The notes beneath the pieces are model-generated. The model did no database searches. It saw only the letters and a program-made list of their open reading frames with translations, and was not told where the DNA came from. Below are positions 44,145 through 52,756 of a stretch of DNA of 64,000 nt, one piece after another. Source of the DNA: Bacteroidia bacterium (lineage in GTDB: Bacteria; Bacteroidota; Bacteroidia; Bacteroidales; Marinilabiliaceae); the NCBI GenBank assembly GCA_030526155.1, contig JAUNDI010000001.1:1-64000 (forward strand), written 5' to 3'. The position numbers were made by a program, and so were the translations under genes. Within the stretch, counting starts at the first letter, position 1, and every line of letters starts with the position of its first letter.

Positions 44145-46520
44145 ATGAAACAAATTGTTACATTGATTCTTTCCGTATTATGTGCGATGACTGCACTTTT
44201 CGGACAAGAGAGTTCAACTCCTAAACAAAATATCAGAGGTACTATTATAGATGCTGCTTCTGGTCTACCTATTCCTTATGCGACTATTCAACTACTGGAG
44301 ATTCCTAACTATGGTACACTTTCGGATATGGATGGATGCTTCGTAATGCCTAATATCCCTATCGGTCGCTATACCATACAAGCTCAAATGGTGGGGTACA
44401 CTCCTTCTGTCCTAAAGGAGCAACTTCTTATCGCTGGTAAGGAGCTCGTAGTTAATATTTCTATGTCTGAGGATCAGCAGACATTGGATGAGGTGGTCGT
44501 AAAGGTTAAGGTAAACAAACTACAACCTCTTAATAATACTGCTACCGTGGGCGCACGTATGTTCTCTGTAGAGGAGATTACTCGTACTCCTGGTGGAGCC
44601 GAGGACCCAGCCCGTCTGGCTAGCTCTTTTGCAGGCGTCAGTGCCGATGGCGCTACAAATGGTATCTCTATTCATGGTAATGCACCTCATCTATTGGCTT
44701 GGCGTATAGAGGGTGTCGAGATACCTAATCCTAACCACTTTGCCGATGTATCTGTAGCGGGCGCAGGTATCTTCTCGTCTCTTAGTACTAAGGTGATTGG
44801 TAACTCAGATTTCTTTACATCTGCATTCCCATCAGAATATAATAATGCCATATCTGGTATTTTCGATATGAAATTACGTAATGGTAATTCACAAAAGTAT
44901 GAGCATACTTTCCAAGCTGGCGTTCTCGGACTTGAGGCTGCTAGTGAGGGCCCAATAGGGAAGGATAAGCGTGCCTCGTACCTTGTCAACTATCGTTACT
45001 CTTTCCTTGGTTTGGCCACCGATTTGGGGTTGGCCGACCTCAATGGCCAGGAGCTAAAGTATCAAGACCTCAATTTCAAGGTCAATATCCCTACTCATAA
45101 TGCCGGCGGTTTTTCTGTTTGGGGTACAAGCCTCATAGATAATTTCAAGAACCCAATGAAGGATAAGGAGGATTGGGAGACTATGGACGATAGCCGTACT
45201 AGCAAGGCAGATCAGTATATGATGGCTCTCGGACTTACTCATAAATTCTTCTTCCCTTCGGGCTCGCTCCTTCAAACAAGTGTCGTCTATACCGGTAATA
45301 CTGAGAAGACTACAGTAGACCAACTTGTTACGCCAGAGTTCTTCCCTAATAAGTTCAATGGCGAGAAGGACGAAAAGCCATACGAGAATAGATTCTTAGA
45401 GACAGATAAGAAGATATCTAATTTCATTATGTCTATGTCGTTTAATAAGAAGTATAGTGCTCATTATACCAATAAGAGCGGCGTTACATTTACCCGTATC
45501 TTCTCTGATATGCAAATAGACAACTCAGAGGATGCCGCCTCGCCTATGCTCCGTTTGGTAAAAACAGACGATAAGACTACCCATATTATCGCATACACAC
45601 ATAATATGCTCCATTTTGGAGCGCTCACATGCAATCTTGGCCTTGCATATCAGTACCTATCTCTCAATGATGCATACTCTATAGAGCCTCGTATCGGTCT
45701 ACAGTATGACGTGAATGATAAGTTTACCGTCTCTGCTGGTTATGGTATCCACAGCCGTAAGGAGAGAACTGATATCTATTTCGTACAGCTAAATGGTCAG
45801 AATGTTAACGAGGATCTTGAATTTACTAGAGCTCGCCACTTAACAGCTGGTTTTACATATAAGATTAACGATAATACCTCACTACGTGTTGAGCCATACT
45901 ATCAGTACCTATATGATATACCAGTTGAGCAGGGTACTGGCTTCTCAATCCTCAATAGTCTTGATTTTATCGTTGATAAGGATCTAGCCCCTAAGGGTAA
46001 GGGCCGTAATTATGGCGTAGATATTACCTTGGAGCGTTATCTCCATAAGGGGTGGTTCGGTATGATTACTAGCTCTATTTTCTCATCTAAGTTTAGGGCT
46101 TCTAATGGTAAGTGGTATCACTCTCGTTACGACCGTAATTATATAGTCAACTTCGTCGCTGGAAAGGAGTGGATGGTTGGTCGTACCAAGAGTAATATTA
46201 TCAACGTAGGTGCAAAATATACCCTACAAGGCGCAGATAGAACAACCCCTATCGATTATGCAGCTACAGAGGCCGACCCAGATAGGGTAGTCCAATATCA
46301 AGAAGATAAGATATTTACCGTAAAGCGTGATATCGACCCAGTATATGCAATATCATTTAGCTATAAAATCAATAAAGATAAGATTTCTCATAGCTTCGTA
46401 TTGGATTTCATCCGTTCTACTGCCTTTTATGGTCATAACTATAACTTCAAGAAGGATAAGTATGATGAGGTGGATGTTAAACTCACTTTCCCTCAAGTAG
46501 CATATAGAATAGAGTTCTAG
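44145..46520 (+). CDS. TonB-dependent outer-membrane receptor with N-terminal carboxypeptidase-like domain
   Basis: 791 residues from ATG 44145, which starts a signal peptide (MKQIVTLILSVLCAMTALFG). The frame is open upstream but that part is promoter. Residues ~30-110 form a carboxypeptidase-D regulatory-like beta domain (IRGTIIDAASGLPIPYATIQ ... MVGYTPSV). Then the plug domain and a beta-barrel with aromatic C-terminal strand (VAYRIEF). No SusD partner follows, so it is not a Sus-type polysaccharide pair; the ligand is unknown (metal chelate, peptide or other). Monocistronic, with a terminator after it. Confidence 0.92.
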   Translation: MKQIVTLILSVLCAMTALFGQESSTPKQNIRGTIIDAASGLPIPYATIQLLEIPNYGTLSDMDGCFVMPNIPIGRYTIQAQMVGYTPSVLKEQLLIAGKELVVNISMSEDQQTLDEVVVKVKVNKLQPLNNTATVGARMFSVEEITRTPGGAEDPARLASSFAGVSADGATNGISIHGNAPHLLAWRIEGVEIPNPNHFADVSVAGAGIFSSLSTKVIGNSDFFTSAFPSEYNNAISGIFDMKLRNGNSQKYEHTFQAGVLGLEAASEGPIGKDKRASYLVNYRYSFLGLATDLGLADLNGQELKYQDLNFKVNIPTHNAGGFSVWGTSLIDNFKNPMKDKEDWETMDDSRTSKADQYMMALGLTHKFFFPSGSLLQTSVVYTGNTEKTTVDQLVTPEFFPNKFNGEKDEKPYENRFLETDKKISNFIMSMSFNKKYSAHYTNKSGVTFTRIFSDMQIDNSEDAASPMLRLVKTDDKTTHIIAYTHNMLHFGALTCNLGLAYQYLSLNDAYSIEPRIGLQYDVNDKFTVSAGYGIHSRKERTDIYFVQLNGQNVNEDLEFTRARHLTAGFTYKINDNTSLRVEPYYQYLYDIPVEQGTGFSILNSLDFIVDKDLAPKGKGRNYGVDITLERYLHKGWFGMITSSIFSSKFRASNGKWYHSRYDRNYIVNFVAGKEWMVGRTKSNIINVGAKYTLQGADRTTPIDYAATEADPDRVVQYQEDKIFTVKRDIDPVYAISFSYKINKDKISHSFVLDFIRSTAFYGHNYNFKKDKYDEVDVKLTFPQVAYRIEF

Positions 46521-46612
46521 AGTTAGAAATAATAGTCAAAGTTTACCTAAGTTTAAGTATTAAAGGACTATTACATAGGTGTAATTAGTTACTTTGTAAA
46601 TGTGTATTTCAG

Positions 46613-46658
46613 AAAGCATGTAAACTCGTTGAAGAGCTAGCATGCTTTATTTTTTTTG
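46613..46658 (+). terminator. Terminator after the TonB receptor
   Basis: Arms AAAGCATG (46613-46620) and CATGCTTT (46641-46648) with a small inner CTC/GAG pairing, then a run of eight T. Confidence 0.85.
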
Positions 46659-46662
46659 CTGT

Positions 46663-46717
46663 ATATGTGCGAAATCGCACATATTGGGTGTGCGATTTCG
46701 CACATTTGTGCATTTTC
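46663..46717. promoter_or_regulatory. Tandem palindromic operator upstream of the efflux operon
   Basis: Perfect palindrome ATATGTGCGA-AA-TCGCACATAT (46663-46684), second palindrome TGTGCGA-TT-TCGCACA (46689-46704) and a degenerate third site (GTGCATTTTCGCAC). The centre spacing is about 23 nt. Shape and placement fit a dimeric repressor controlling the TolC operon 120 nt downstream; the regulator gene is not in the window. Confidence 0.7.
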
Positions 46718-46824
46718 GCACGCTTATGCAATATGGACTTTGATGTTGTAATGCGCACGTTATCAGTGTATTGTGAAAATGGCACGCTTTTTGACATACT
46801 GCCTTGTGTAATCATCACGGTATT

Positions 46825-48309
46825 ATGTCAAAAGTAATAAAGGAATATATACTAACGGCTCTCATGACGTGTTTGTCGTGTTTAGCAGCTTTTGCTTCGG
46901 AGGGGCAGGATACAGTACGACTATCGCTCCAAGAGGCTATACGTATGGCTCAGGAGAATTCGCCATCTGCTCAAGGGGCTAGACATCAGTTCCTAGCGGC
47001 TTATTGGAATTATAGATATTTCAAGGCCAACTATCTTCCTGCTGTTAGTGTCTCTACTTCGCCTCGTCTCAATCGTACTATTAATAGCGTGACTCAAGGT
47101 GATGGTACTAGTGTTTTTGTTAAGCAGAACCAACTCTCTACAGATGTCTCTCTTGAGATAAATCAGAATATTCCTCTCACAGGTGGTACGGTTTCCCTTT
47201 CGACATCTCTTACTCGTATGGATGAGCTAGAGCGAAATACCAAGGCTTTTAATGCTATGCCTATTCAGATAGGTTATCAGCAGAACTTATTTGGCTATAA
47301 TAGCCTCAAATGGGATAAGAGAATCGAACCTGTAAAATATCAACTCGCCAAGAAAAACTATGCCGAGGCTCTCGAACTTGTCTCTGCTCAGGCTTGCGAG
47401 GTATTCTTTGATTGGATAGCTGCTCAGAGTAATCTTGAGATGGCACGCCTCAACTACTCCTCTGCTGATACCCTATACCGCATGGCTCAAGGTCGTTACA
47501 AGATAGGTAGCATAAACGAGAGCGATATGCTGCAGCTTGAGATTAATAAGCTAAATGAGGAGACAAAATGTATGGATGCAGAGATAGCTCTTAAGGGGTG
47601 CACCCAGTCTCTCTGCTATTATCTCGGTATCCCTGAGGATACAAATATCGAACTAGTTCTTCCTGAAAGTGTTCCTGACTTCCAAGTATCTTTGGATAGG
47701 GCTATGATTCTTGCTATGGAGAATGCTCCTGACCCAGATTCATATACCTTGTCCAAAATACAAGGGGAGAGTAATCTAGCTTATGCTAAATCTAATGCGG
47801 GGTTACGTGCCGACCTCTATGCCCGTTTCGGTCTCTCTCAGACTGCTGATAATATGAAGTCGAGTTATAAGGATTTAGACCAGCAAGAGTATATCGCTCT
47901 TACAATATCAATACCTATCCTAGATTGGGGTAGAGGTAAGGGCTCTGTTAGGGTAGCTCGTTCGCAAAGAGATAATACCGAGATTTTGGTTAAGCGTGGT
48001 ATGCAGATTTTTCGTCAGAATGTACAACGTCTAGTATTGCAGTTCAATATGCAGGCTCGTAAGGTCTCTATAGCATATCGTACAGCTACACAGGCTAACC
48101 AGCGATATAACGTGGCACGTCATCTATATATACTCGGGCGTAGTACTATTCTCGACCTCAATTCGGCAGTCGCAGAGAAGGATGCTGCTCGCAGAAACTA
48201 TATAGGGTCTATGCAGACTTATTGGAGCCTCTACTACACGCTCCGTAGTCTTACCGGATATGACTTTCAATATAATATGCCTCTAGCTGAGGCCTTACCA
48301 ATAGAATAA
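46825..48309 (+). CDS. TolC-family outer-membrane efflux protein
   Basis: 494 residues from ATG 46825 (MSKVIKEYILTALMTCLSCL), giving a signal peptide; an upstream TTG in frame is less likely. Two OEP repeats: LSLQEAIRMAQENSPSAQGA and LDRAMILAMENAPDP start the two halves, with long helices between. Forms a trimeric outer-membrane duct. First gene of a five-gene export operon, with the adaptor gene 10 nt after it. Confidence 0.93.
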   Translation: MSKVIKEYILTALMTCLSCLAAFASEGQDTVRLSLQEAIRMAQENSPSAQGARHQFLAAYWNYRYFKANYLPAVSVSTSPRLNRTINSVTQGDGTSVFVKQNQLSTDVSLEINQNIPLTGGTVSLSTSLTRMDELERNTKAFNAMPIQIGYQQNLFGYNSLKWDKRIEPVKYQLAKKNYAEALELVSAQACEVFFDWIAAQSNLEMARLNYSSADTLYRMAQGRYKIGSINESDMLQLEINKLNEETKCMDAEIALKGCTQSLCYYLGIPEDTNIELVLPESVPDFQVSLDRAMILAMENAPDPDSYTLSKIQGESNLAYAKSNAGLRADLYARFGLSQTADNMKSSYKDLDQQEYIALTISIPILDWGRGKGSVRVARSQRDNTEILVKRGMQIFRQNVQRLVLQFNMQARKVSIAYRTATQANQRYNVARHLYILGRSTILDLNSAVAEKDAARRNYIGSMQTYWSLYYTLRSLTGYDFQYNMPLAEALPIE

Positions 48310-48319
48310 TAGTGTAATT

Positions 48320-49576
48320 ATGGATATAAAACTTGAAAAGAAGCCTTGGTATTATCGTCATAGATATAATATCCTTCTTGGGGTATTTGTCTTGGCTATG
48401 GGTGTATATTGTATCGTTATCTCTATAGGGCCTCGTGCTATAAAGGTTAATCCTATACAGGCGGGTTTAGCTGTGGTAGAGGATACATTTTTCCTAGAGT
48501 ATGTGGATGCAGAGGGTGTGGTAAATCCAATATCAACCATACGTATCAACTCTCTTGAGAGTGGTACCCTCAGTAGAATAGTAGCTAATGATGGCGCAAT
48601 GCTTCATAAGGGTGATACAATAGCTGTATTGGCAAACGAAGAGCTAATCCGCTCTATTGAGGATGAGCATGACGATTGGCAGAAGCAGTACAGCCTCTTG
48701 CAAGAGAATAGACTAGCGGTGGAGCAGAAGGTAATATCGCTCCGCCAGCAGACACTAGACGCCCAATTCGAATTGTCTAGGTTGGATAAAGACCTCGCCA
48801 TTAGTAGGGAGGAGTATAGGATGGGTATTACCACCAAGGCTCAGCTAGAGATGAAGGAGGCTGAGTTTTCTTATCGCCATCAGAAGACCCAACTACAACT
48901 CGAGAGTCTAAGGCACGATTCGGTAGCTACAGCTATACGCCAACAGCTTCAAGAGAGTGATTTTTTGCGAGCAAGCAAGAGGTACGCTCGTAGCAAAGAG
49001 CGCATAGACAACCTTGTAGTAAGAGCTACAACCGATGGTCAGTTTAGCTTCGCAGGCGCTACACTGGGTCAGCGTATCTCTACCGGTGAGTGCGTGGGTG
49101 AGGTAAAGGTTATGTCGTCTTATAAGATGAGCATCCAACTCAATGAATATTTTATCGATAGAGTATCAGTAGGCCTTCCTGCTAGTATTACTTACCAGGA
49201 TGTAAAGTACGAGCTTATGGTAAGTAGGGTAGTGCCAGAGATTAAAAACCATACTTTTGAGGTAGAGCTAGTATTTGTAGATGATATGCCTTCAAATGCG
49301 CGTCTAGGTAAGAGCTATAGGGTATTGGTGGAGTTAGGACAGAGAGAGAAGTGTCTAGTAATACCTAAGGGCGACTTCTACACTACTACCAATGGTAAAT
49401 GGCTCTTTAAGCTAACAGATGATGGAGAGAGAGCAGTAAGGGTGCCTGTAACCATAGGCCGACAAAACCCAAAGCAATACGAGGTACTTAGTGGGCTAGA
49501 GAAAGGCGATAGGGTGGTACTAAGTGGATATTCCAATTATGCTGATATTGAAGAATTAATAGTAATAAATAAGTAA
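48320..49576 (+). CDS. HlyD/MacA-type periplasmic adaptor
   Basis: 418 residues. One N-terminal membrane helix (~16-33), barrel-sandwich half (INSLESGTLSRIVANDGAML), long coiled coil (~105-215), second half-lipoyl (VVRATTDGQFSFAGATLGQR) and a membrane-proximal domain (VLSGLEKGDRVVLSGY). Connects the inner-membrane permeases to TolC. Followed after 79 nt by the first permease. Confidence 0.92.
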   Translation: MDIKLEKKPWYYRHRYNILLGVFVLAMGVYCIVISIGPRAIKVNPIQAGLAVVEDTFFLEYVDAEGVVNPISTIRINSLESGTLSRIVANDGAMLHKGDTIAVLANEELIRSIEDEHDDWQKQYSLLQENRLAVEQKVISLRQQTLDAQFELSRLDKDLAISREEYRMGITTKAQLEMKEAEFSYRHQKTQLQLESLRHDSVATAIRQQLQESDFLRASKRYARSKERIDNLVVRATTDGQFSFAGATLGQRISTGECVGEVKVMSSYKMSIQLNEYFIDRVSVGLPASITYQDVKYELMVSRVVPEIKNHTFEVELVFVDDMPSNARLGKSYRVLVELGQREKCLVIPKGDFYTTTNGKWLFKLTDDGERAVRVPVTIGRQNPKQYEVLSGLEKGDRVVLSGYSNYADIEELIVINK

Positions 49577-49590
49577 TAATATAGAGTGTT

Positions 49591-49634
49591 CGCTAGCCTC
49601 TGCACCCATAGTGCACCCAAAGAGCACCCAATGC
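49591..49634 (+). repeat. 11-nt-period intergenic array C (before first FtsX permease)
   Basis: Four 11-nt steps: CGCTAGCCTCT (49591), GCACCCATAGT (49602), GCACCCAAAGA (49613), GCACCCAATGC (49624). It combines both unit types found in array A (CGCTAnCCTC and GCACCCAA). It ends 22 nt before the permease start inside the operon. Confidence 0.82.
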
Positions 49635-49655
49635 ATCTCCATAATAAGTAAAGAT

Positions 49656-52013
49656 ATGATACAACATTACATCAAAATAGCCATACGCAATCTTAAGAAG
49701 TATAAGATGCAGACTACCATTAGTGTGGTCTCCATGGCGGTAGGTATTACTGTATTAGCTATTGTCCACTCGCTAATGCAGGCTATAGATTATAGAGGAT
49801 CAATAGAGGATAATCCAGAGTACTACAAGGTACACTATGCCAATGGTCAGATCTGCATGAACCCTATATTCCTCCAAAAACTACAGAATAGGGAGTTTAA
49901 GTCGATAGACCGTTTTTATCCTATACCTGCAGCATACTATAGTTCGCCTGTATACTTGGGGGTCGATTCTATTTCAGATAAAAATGAATTTGTCACGTCA
50001 AGGATAGCTCCTATCTACCAAGAGCTGGTCGATTTCCTCCACTTGAAATCGGCCGTTACAAATGGTCCACTAACCCCACTAAATGATAACTCGGTATACG
50101 TTACCGAAGGGTTCGCTCTCACCAACTTTGGTACTGTGAATGTTATAGGGAAAAGGTTAGAGACCTTTCTGTATGATTATACATGGAATGATGGCAATAC
50201 AAACTATGATCTAATACAACAAGAAAAAAGTGAGTTTGTCATAGCAGATGTTATTCACGTCAATTATCGTACTGATATGGATGGCGAGATATACAATAAA
50301 TATGACAAACCATACTTCCCAACACATAAGATATACATCATACCATCTGAGGGGTGTGAATATCAGCAGTTATGCGACGATTTAGTGCCTTTTGCTGATG
50401 CTATGCCTGGCCTATATCAAGGTATTATCATAGGTTATGAGCCATGGCGATTGCACGACCCAGATATAGACGAGTCAACAGTGGTCAAGAGTTTCTCCTA
50501 TTCTATTGCACTTCTCATACTCATTGCTGCCCTTCTAGGGTATATAAGGATGCAGATCCAACTATTCTGGATGAGACAACGCGAGATAGCGCTCAGAACA
50601 GTTGTAGGTGGAGGTCGCAACTCTCTTCTTAAGCTATTTTTTACCGAGGTGGGTATCGTCCTTTCCCTTACTATTATTGTATCGCTATTCTTTTGCCATA
50701 TTTTGAGAAAGGAGCTATATGAGGTATTGTTTACCCATTTGGTGAAAAACGATATCGTCTGGGAGATGAATGATTTTATAATCAATGCCGTAGCTATTAC
50801 TTGCTTTACCGCAGTAATATGTATGGTAATGGTAATTGGCACTGTATATCAGATTCGCCGCAATCAGACTGGATTAGCACTACAAATGAAGCCAAATACT
50901 AGCCACCTAATGCGCAAAGTGGCTATAGGCTTCCAAATGGTACTCTCTACTATCTTTATTGCCCTATCATTGATGATATATGAGAGTGCTCTCGTGGCAA
51001 ATGATGAGAATATATCTACACAGACACTATCAAATAGCTTTCATCTAATTCTTTTAGATGATACTACAGAAAAGGTAGACGAGAAGGTGAATCAAATAAA
51101 GCAACTTGATATAGTTGAAGAGGTCACGCCATGGAAAATGAACTACAAGATATATAATGAGGATGAGAAACCTGAGTTTTTTGAAAGAGATTTTTTCTGC
51201 TATGTCTACCAGGAGAATAATGAGTTGGTAAACTACTTAAAGATAGATATTACCCCAGTAGAGTGTTCTGTCGACAAAGACCATACGATATATGTTTCTG
51301 AAAAATTGTATGATAAGATGACTAAAGGTGGTACTCAGCCTGCAGCATCAATAGATATTGAAGGCGAGCCAAGGTATGTAGCTGGAACGTTCCCCAACAA
51401 TATATTCCTCAATAGGGGTTTTGAATGCCTCATTTTGAATGGCAAAACTCCATATTTCTATAACAGCTACCTAGTGTTGCCCAAAGAGGGTTGCAGTGGC
51501 GAGTTGAGAAAGAAACTTACCGATATACGTAATGAGGGACTAGAGTCTGTGCCTAAAGGGTATGAATCTACATACGGCGAAGAGCAGGGACAGGGCAAAG
51601 AGGTACAAAACTCTATGATCCGTATAGTATACATTCTCACATTAGTAAATATCATCAGTACCTGCTCCTCTCTCTACTCTGCAGTATCGCTAGATGTGCG
51701 TCGCCGCAGAAAGGAGGTATCTCTACGCAAGATTAATGGTGCCGTTGCTAGTGATATATTCAAGCTCTTTGCTAAGGATTATATCGTATTACTAATAGTA
51801 TGCTTCGTTATGGCATTGCCATTGTGCTATCTAGCAAGTATGCTTACAAATGGAGGCTTAGGCTATGACGATGTTTATACCTTCGCTACAACATTGCTAG
51901 TGAGATATCTCCAAGTAATAGCCATCATTACAATTGTAACGGCTATTGCCGTAGGCGGTAAGATTTGGAGCATTATGCATCTTAAGCCTGTAGAGGGAGT
52001 CAGCGCGTTGTAA
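49656..52013 (+). CDS. FtsX/MacB-type ABC permease (1)
   Basis: 785 residues from ATG 49656 (MIQHYIKIAIRNLKKYKMQT); the frame runs back into array C but the family starts here. Two FtsX units, each with a periplasmic MacB_PCD-like region: helices at ~22-42, ~285-310, ~335-360, ~385-410, then a second set near ~430 and ~655-780. Ends MHLKPVEGVSAL. Paralogue of the permease at 52757-55093; near-identical at both ends and divergent in the periplasmic parts. Likely exports peptides, lipids or drugs with the neighbouring TolC and HlyD. Confidence 0.9.
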   Translation: MIQHYIKIAIRNLKKYKMQTTISVVSMAVGITVLAIVHSLMQAIDYRGSIEDNPEYYKVHYANGQICMNPIFLQKLQNREFKSIDRFYPIPAAYYSSPVYLGVDSISDKNEFVTSRIAPIYQELVDFLHLKSAVTNGPLTPLNDNSVYVTEGFALTNFGTVNVIGKRLETFLYDYTWNDGNTNYDLIQQEKSEFVIADVIHVNYRTDMDGEIYNKYDKPYFPTHKIYIIPSEGCEYQQLCDDLVPFADAMPGLYQGIIIGYEPWRLHDPDIDESTVVKSFSYSIALLILIAALLGYIRMQIQLFWMRQREIALRTVVGGGRNSLLKLFFTEVGIVLSLTIIVSLFFCHILRKELYEVLFTHLVKNDIVWEMNDFIINAVAITCFTAVICMVMVIGTVYQIRRNQTGLALQMKPNTSHLMRKVAIGFQMVLSTIFIALSLMIYESALVANDENISTQTLSNSFHLILLDDTTEKVDEKVNQIKQLDIVEEVTPWKMNYKIYNEDEKPEFFERDFFCYVYQENNELVNYLKIDITPVECSVDKDHTIYVSEKLYDKMTKGGTQPAASIDIEGEPRYVAGTFPNNIFLNRGFECLILNGKTPYFYNSYLVLPKEGCSGELRKKLTDIRNEGLESVPKGYESTYGEEQGQGKEVQNSMIRIVYILTLVNIISTCSSLYSAVSLDVRRRRKEVSLRKINGAVASDIFKLFAKDYIVLLIVCFVMALPLCYLASMLTNGGLGYDDVYTFATTLLVRYLQVIAIITIVTAIAVGGKIWSIMHLKPVEGVSAL

Positions 52014-52050
52014 CAATGGAAAAAGGAAAATAACAAATAACAATATATAT

Positions 52051-52725
52051 ATGATACAGTTATCGCATATACATAAGATTTTTCACCTCGAGGAGGTTGA
52101 TACTTGGGCAGTAAATGATGTAAACCTCGAGATTAAAGAGGGTGAGTTTGTAGCTATCATGGGCCCTTCGGGCTGTGGTAAGTCTACCTTGCTAAATATC
52201 CTTGGCTTGCTTGATACCCCTACAAAGGGCGAGTATAAGCTACAAGGTGTAGATGTAAGTAATATGAATGAGACCGACCGTACCATACTCCGTCGTGGTG
52301 TCATTGGTTTTGTCTTCCAGTCGTTCAACCTTATCGACGAGCTTACAGTCTATGAGAATATAGAGCTTCCTCTCCTCTATATGGGCAAGAGTGCCAAGGA
52401 GCGTAAGCAACTAGTAGAGGAGGCTATGCGCCGTATGAGCATAGACCATAGAGTGAACCACTTCCCAGCTCAGCTATCTGGCGGTCAGCAGCAGAGAGTT
52501 GCTATAGCTCGTGCCGTGGTATGCAAGCCAAAGGTAATACTAGCCGATGAGCCTACAGGTAACCTCGACTCAAAGAATGGCCTAGAGGTAATGAATCTAT
52601 TGACCGAACTCAATAAGGAGGGAACAACCATAGTAATGGTGACCCACTCACAGAGAGATGCTGGTTATGCCTCTAGAGTAGTAAGGCTCTTCGATGGCCA
52701 GATAACATCTAGTGTAGAGATGTAG
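52051..52725 (+). CDS. ABC transporter ATPase (MacB/LolD type)
   Basis: 224 residues. Walker A GPSGCGKSTL, Q-loop FQSFNLIDEL, signature LSGGQQQRVAIARA, Walker B VILADEPTGNLD and switch His in MVTHSQRD are all intact. Sits between two paralogous FtsX permeases, so it probably powers a heterodimer or both homodimers. 37 nt after permease 1, 31 nt before permease 2. Confidence 0.96.
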   Translation: MIQLSHIHKIFHLEEVDTWAVNDVNLEIKEGEFVAIMGPSGCGKSTLLNILGLLDTPTKGEYKLQGVDVSNMNETDRTILRRGVIGFVFQSFNLIDELTVYENIELPLLYMGKSAKERKQLVEEAMRRMSIDHRVNHFPAQLSGGQQQRVAIARAVVCKPKVILADEPTGNLDSKNGLEVMNLLTELNKEGTTIVMVTHSQRDAGYASRVVRLFDGQITSSVEM

Positions 52726-52756
52726 TTTTCTCCCCTTTTCTTCGCAAAAAGTAATT

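Larger units (their letters stand above)
46521..46824. other. 304-nt gap before the efflux operon
   Basis: Holds the receptor terminator (46613-46658) and two palindromes with related half-sites (46663-46717). No clear TAnnTTTG promoter and no coding frame were found. Confidence 0.7.

Noticed and set aside
49591..49655. Array C as coding sequence of the permease
   Set aside because: The frame is open, but the paralogous permease starts at the residues encoded from 49656 and the 11-nt units also occur in clearly non-coding gaps.
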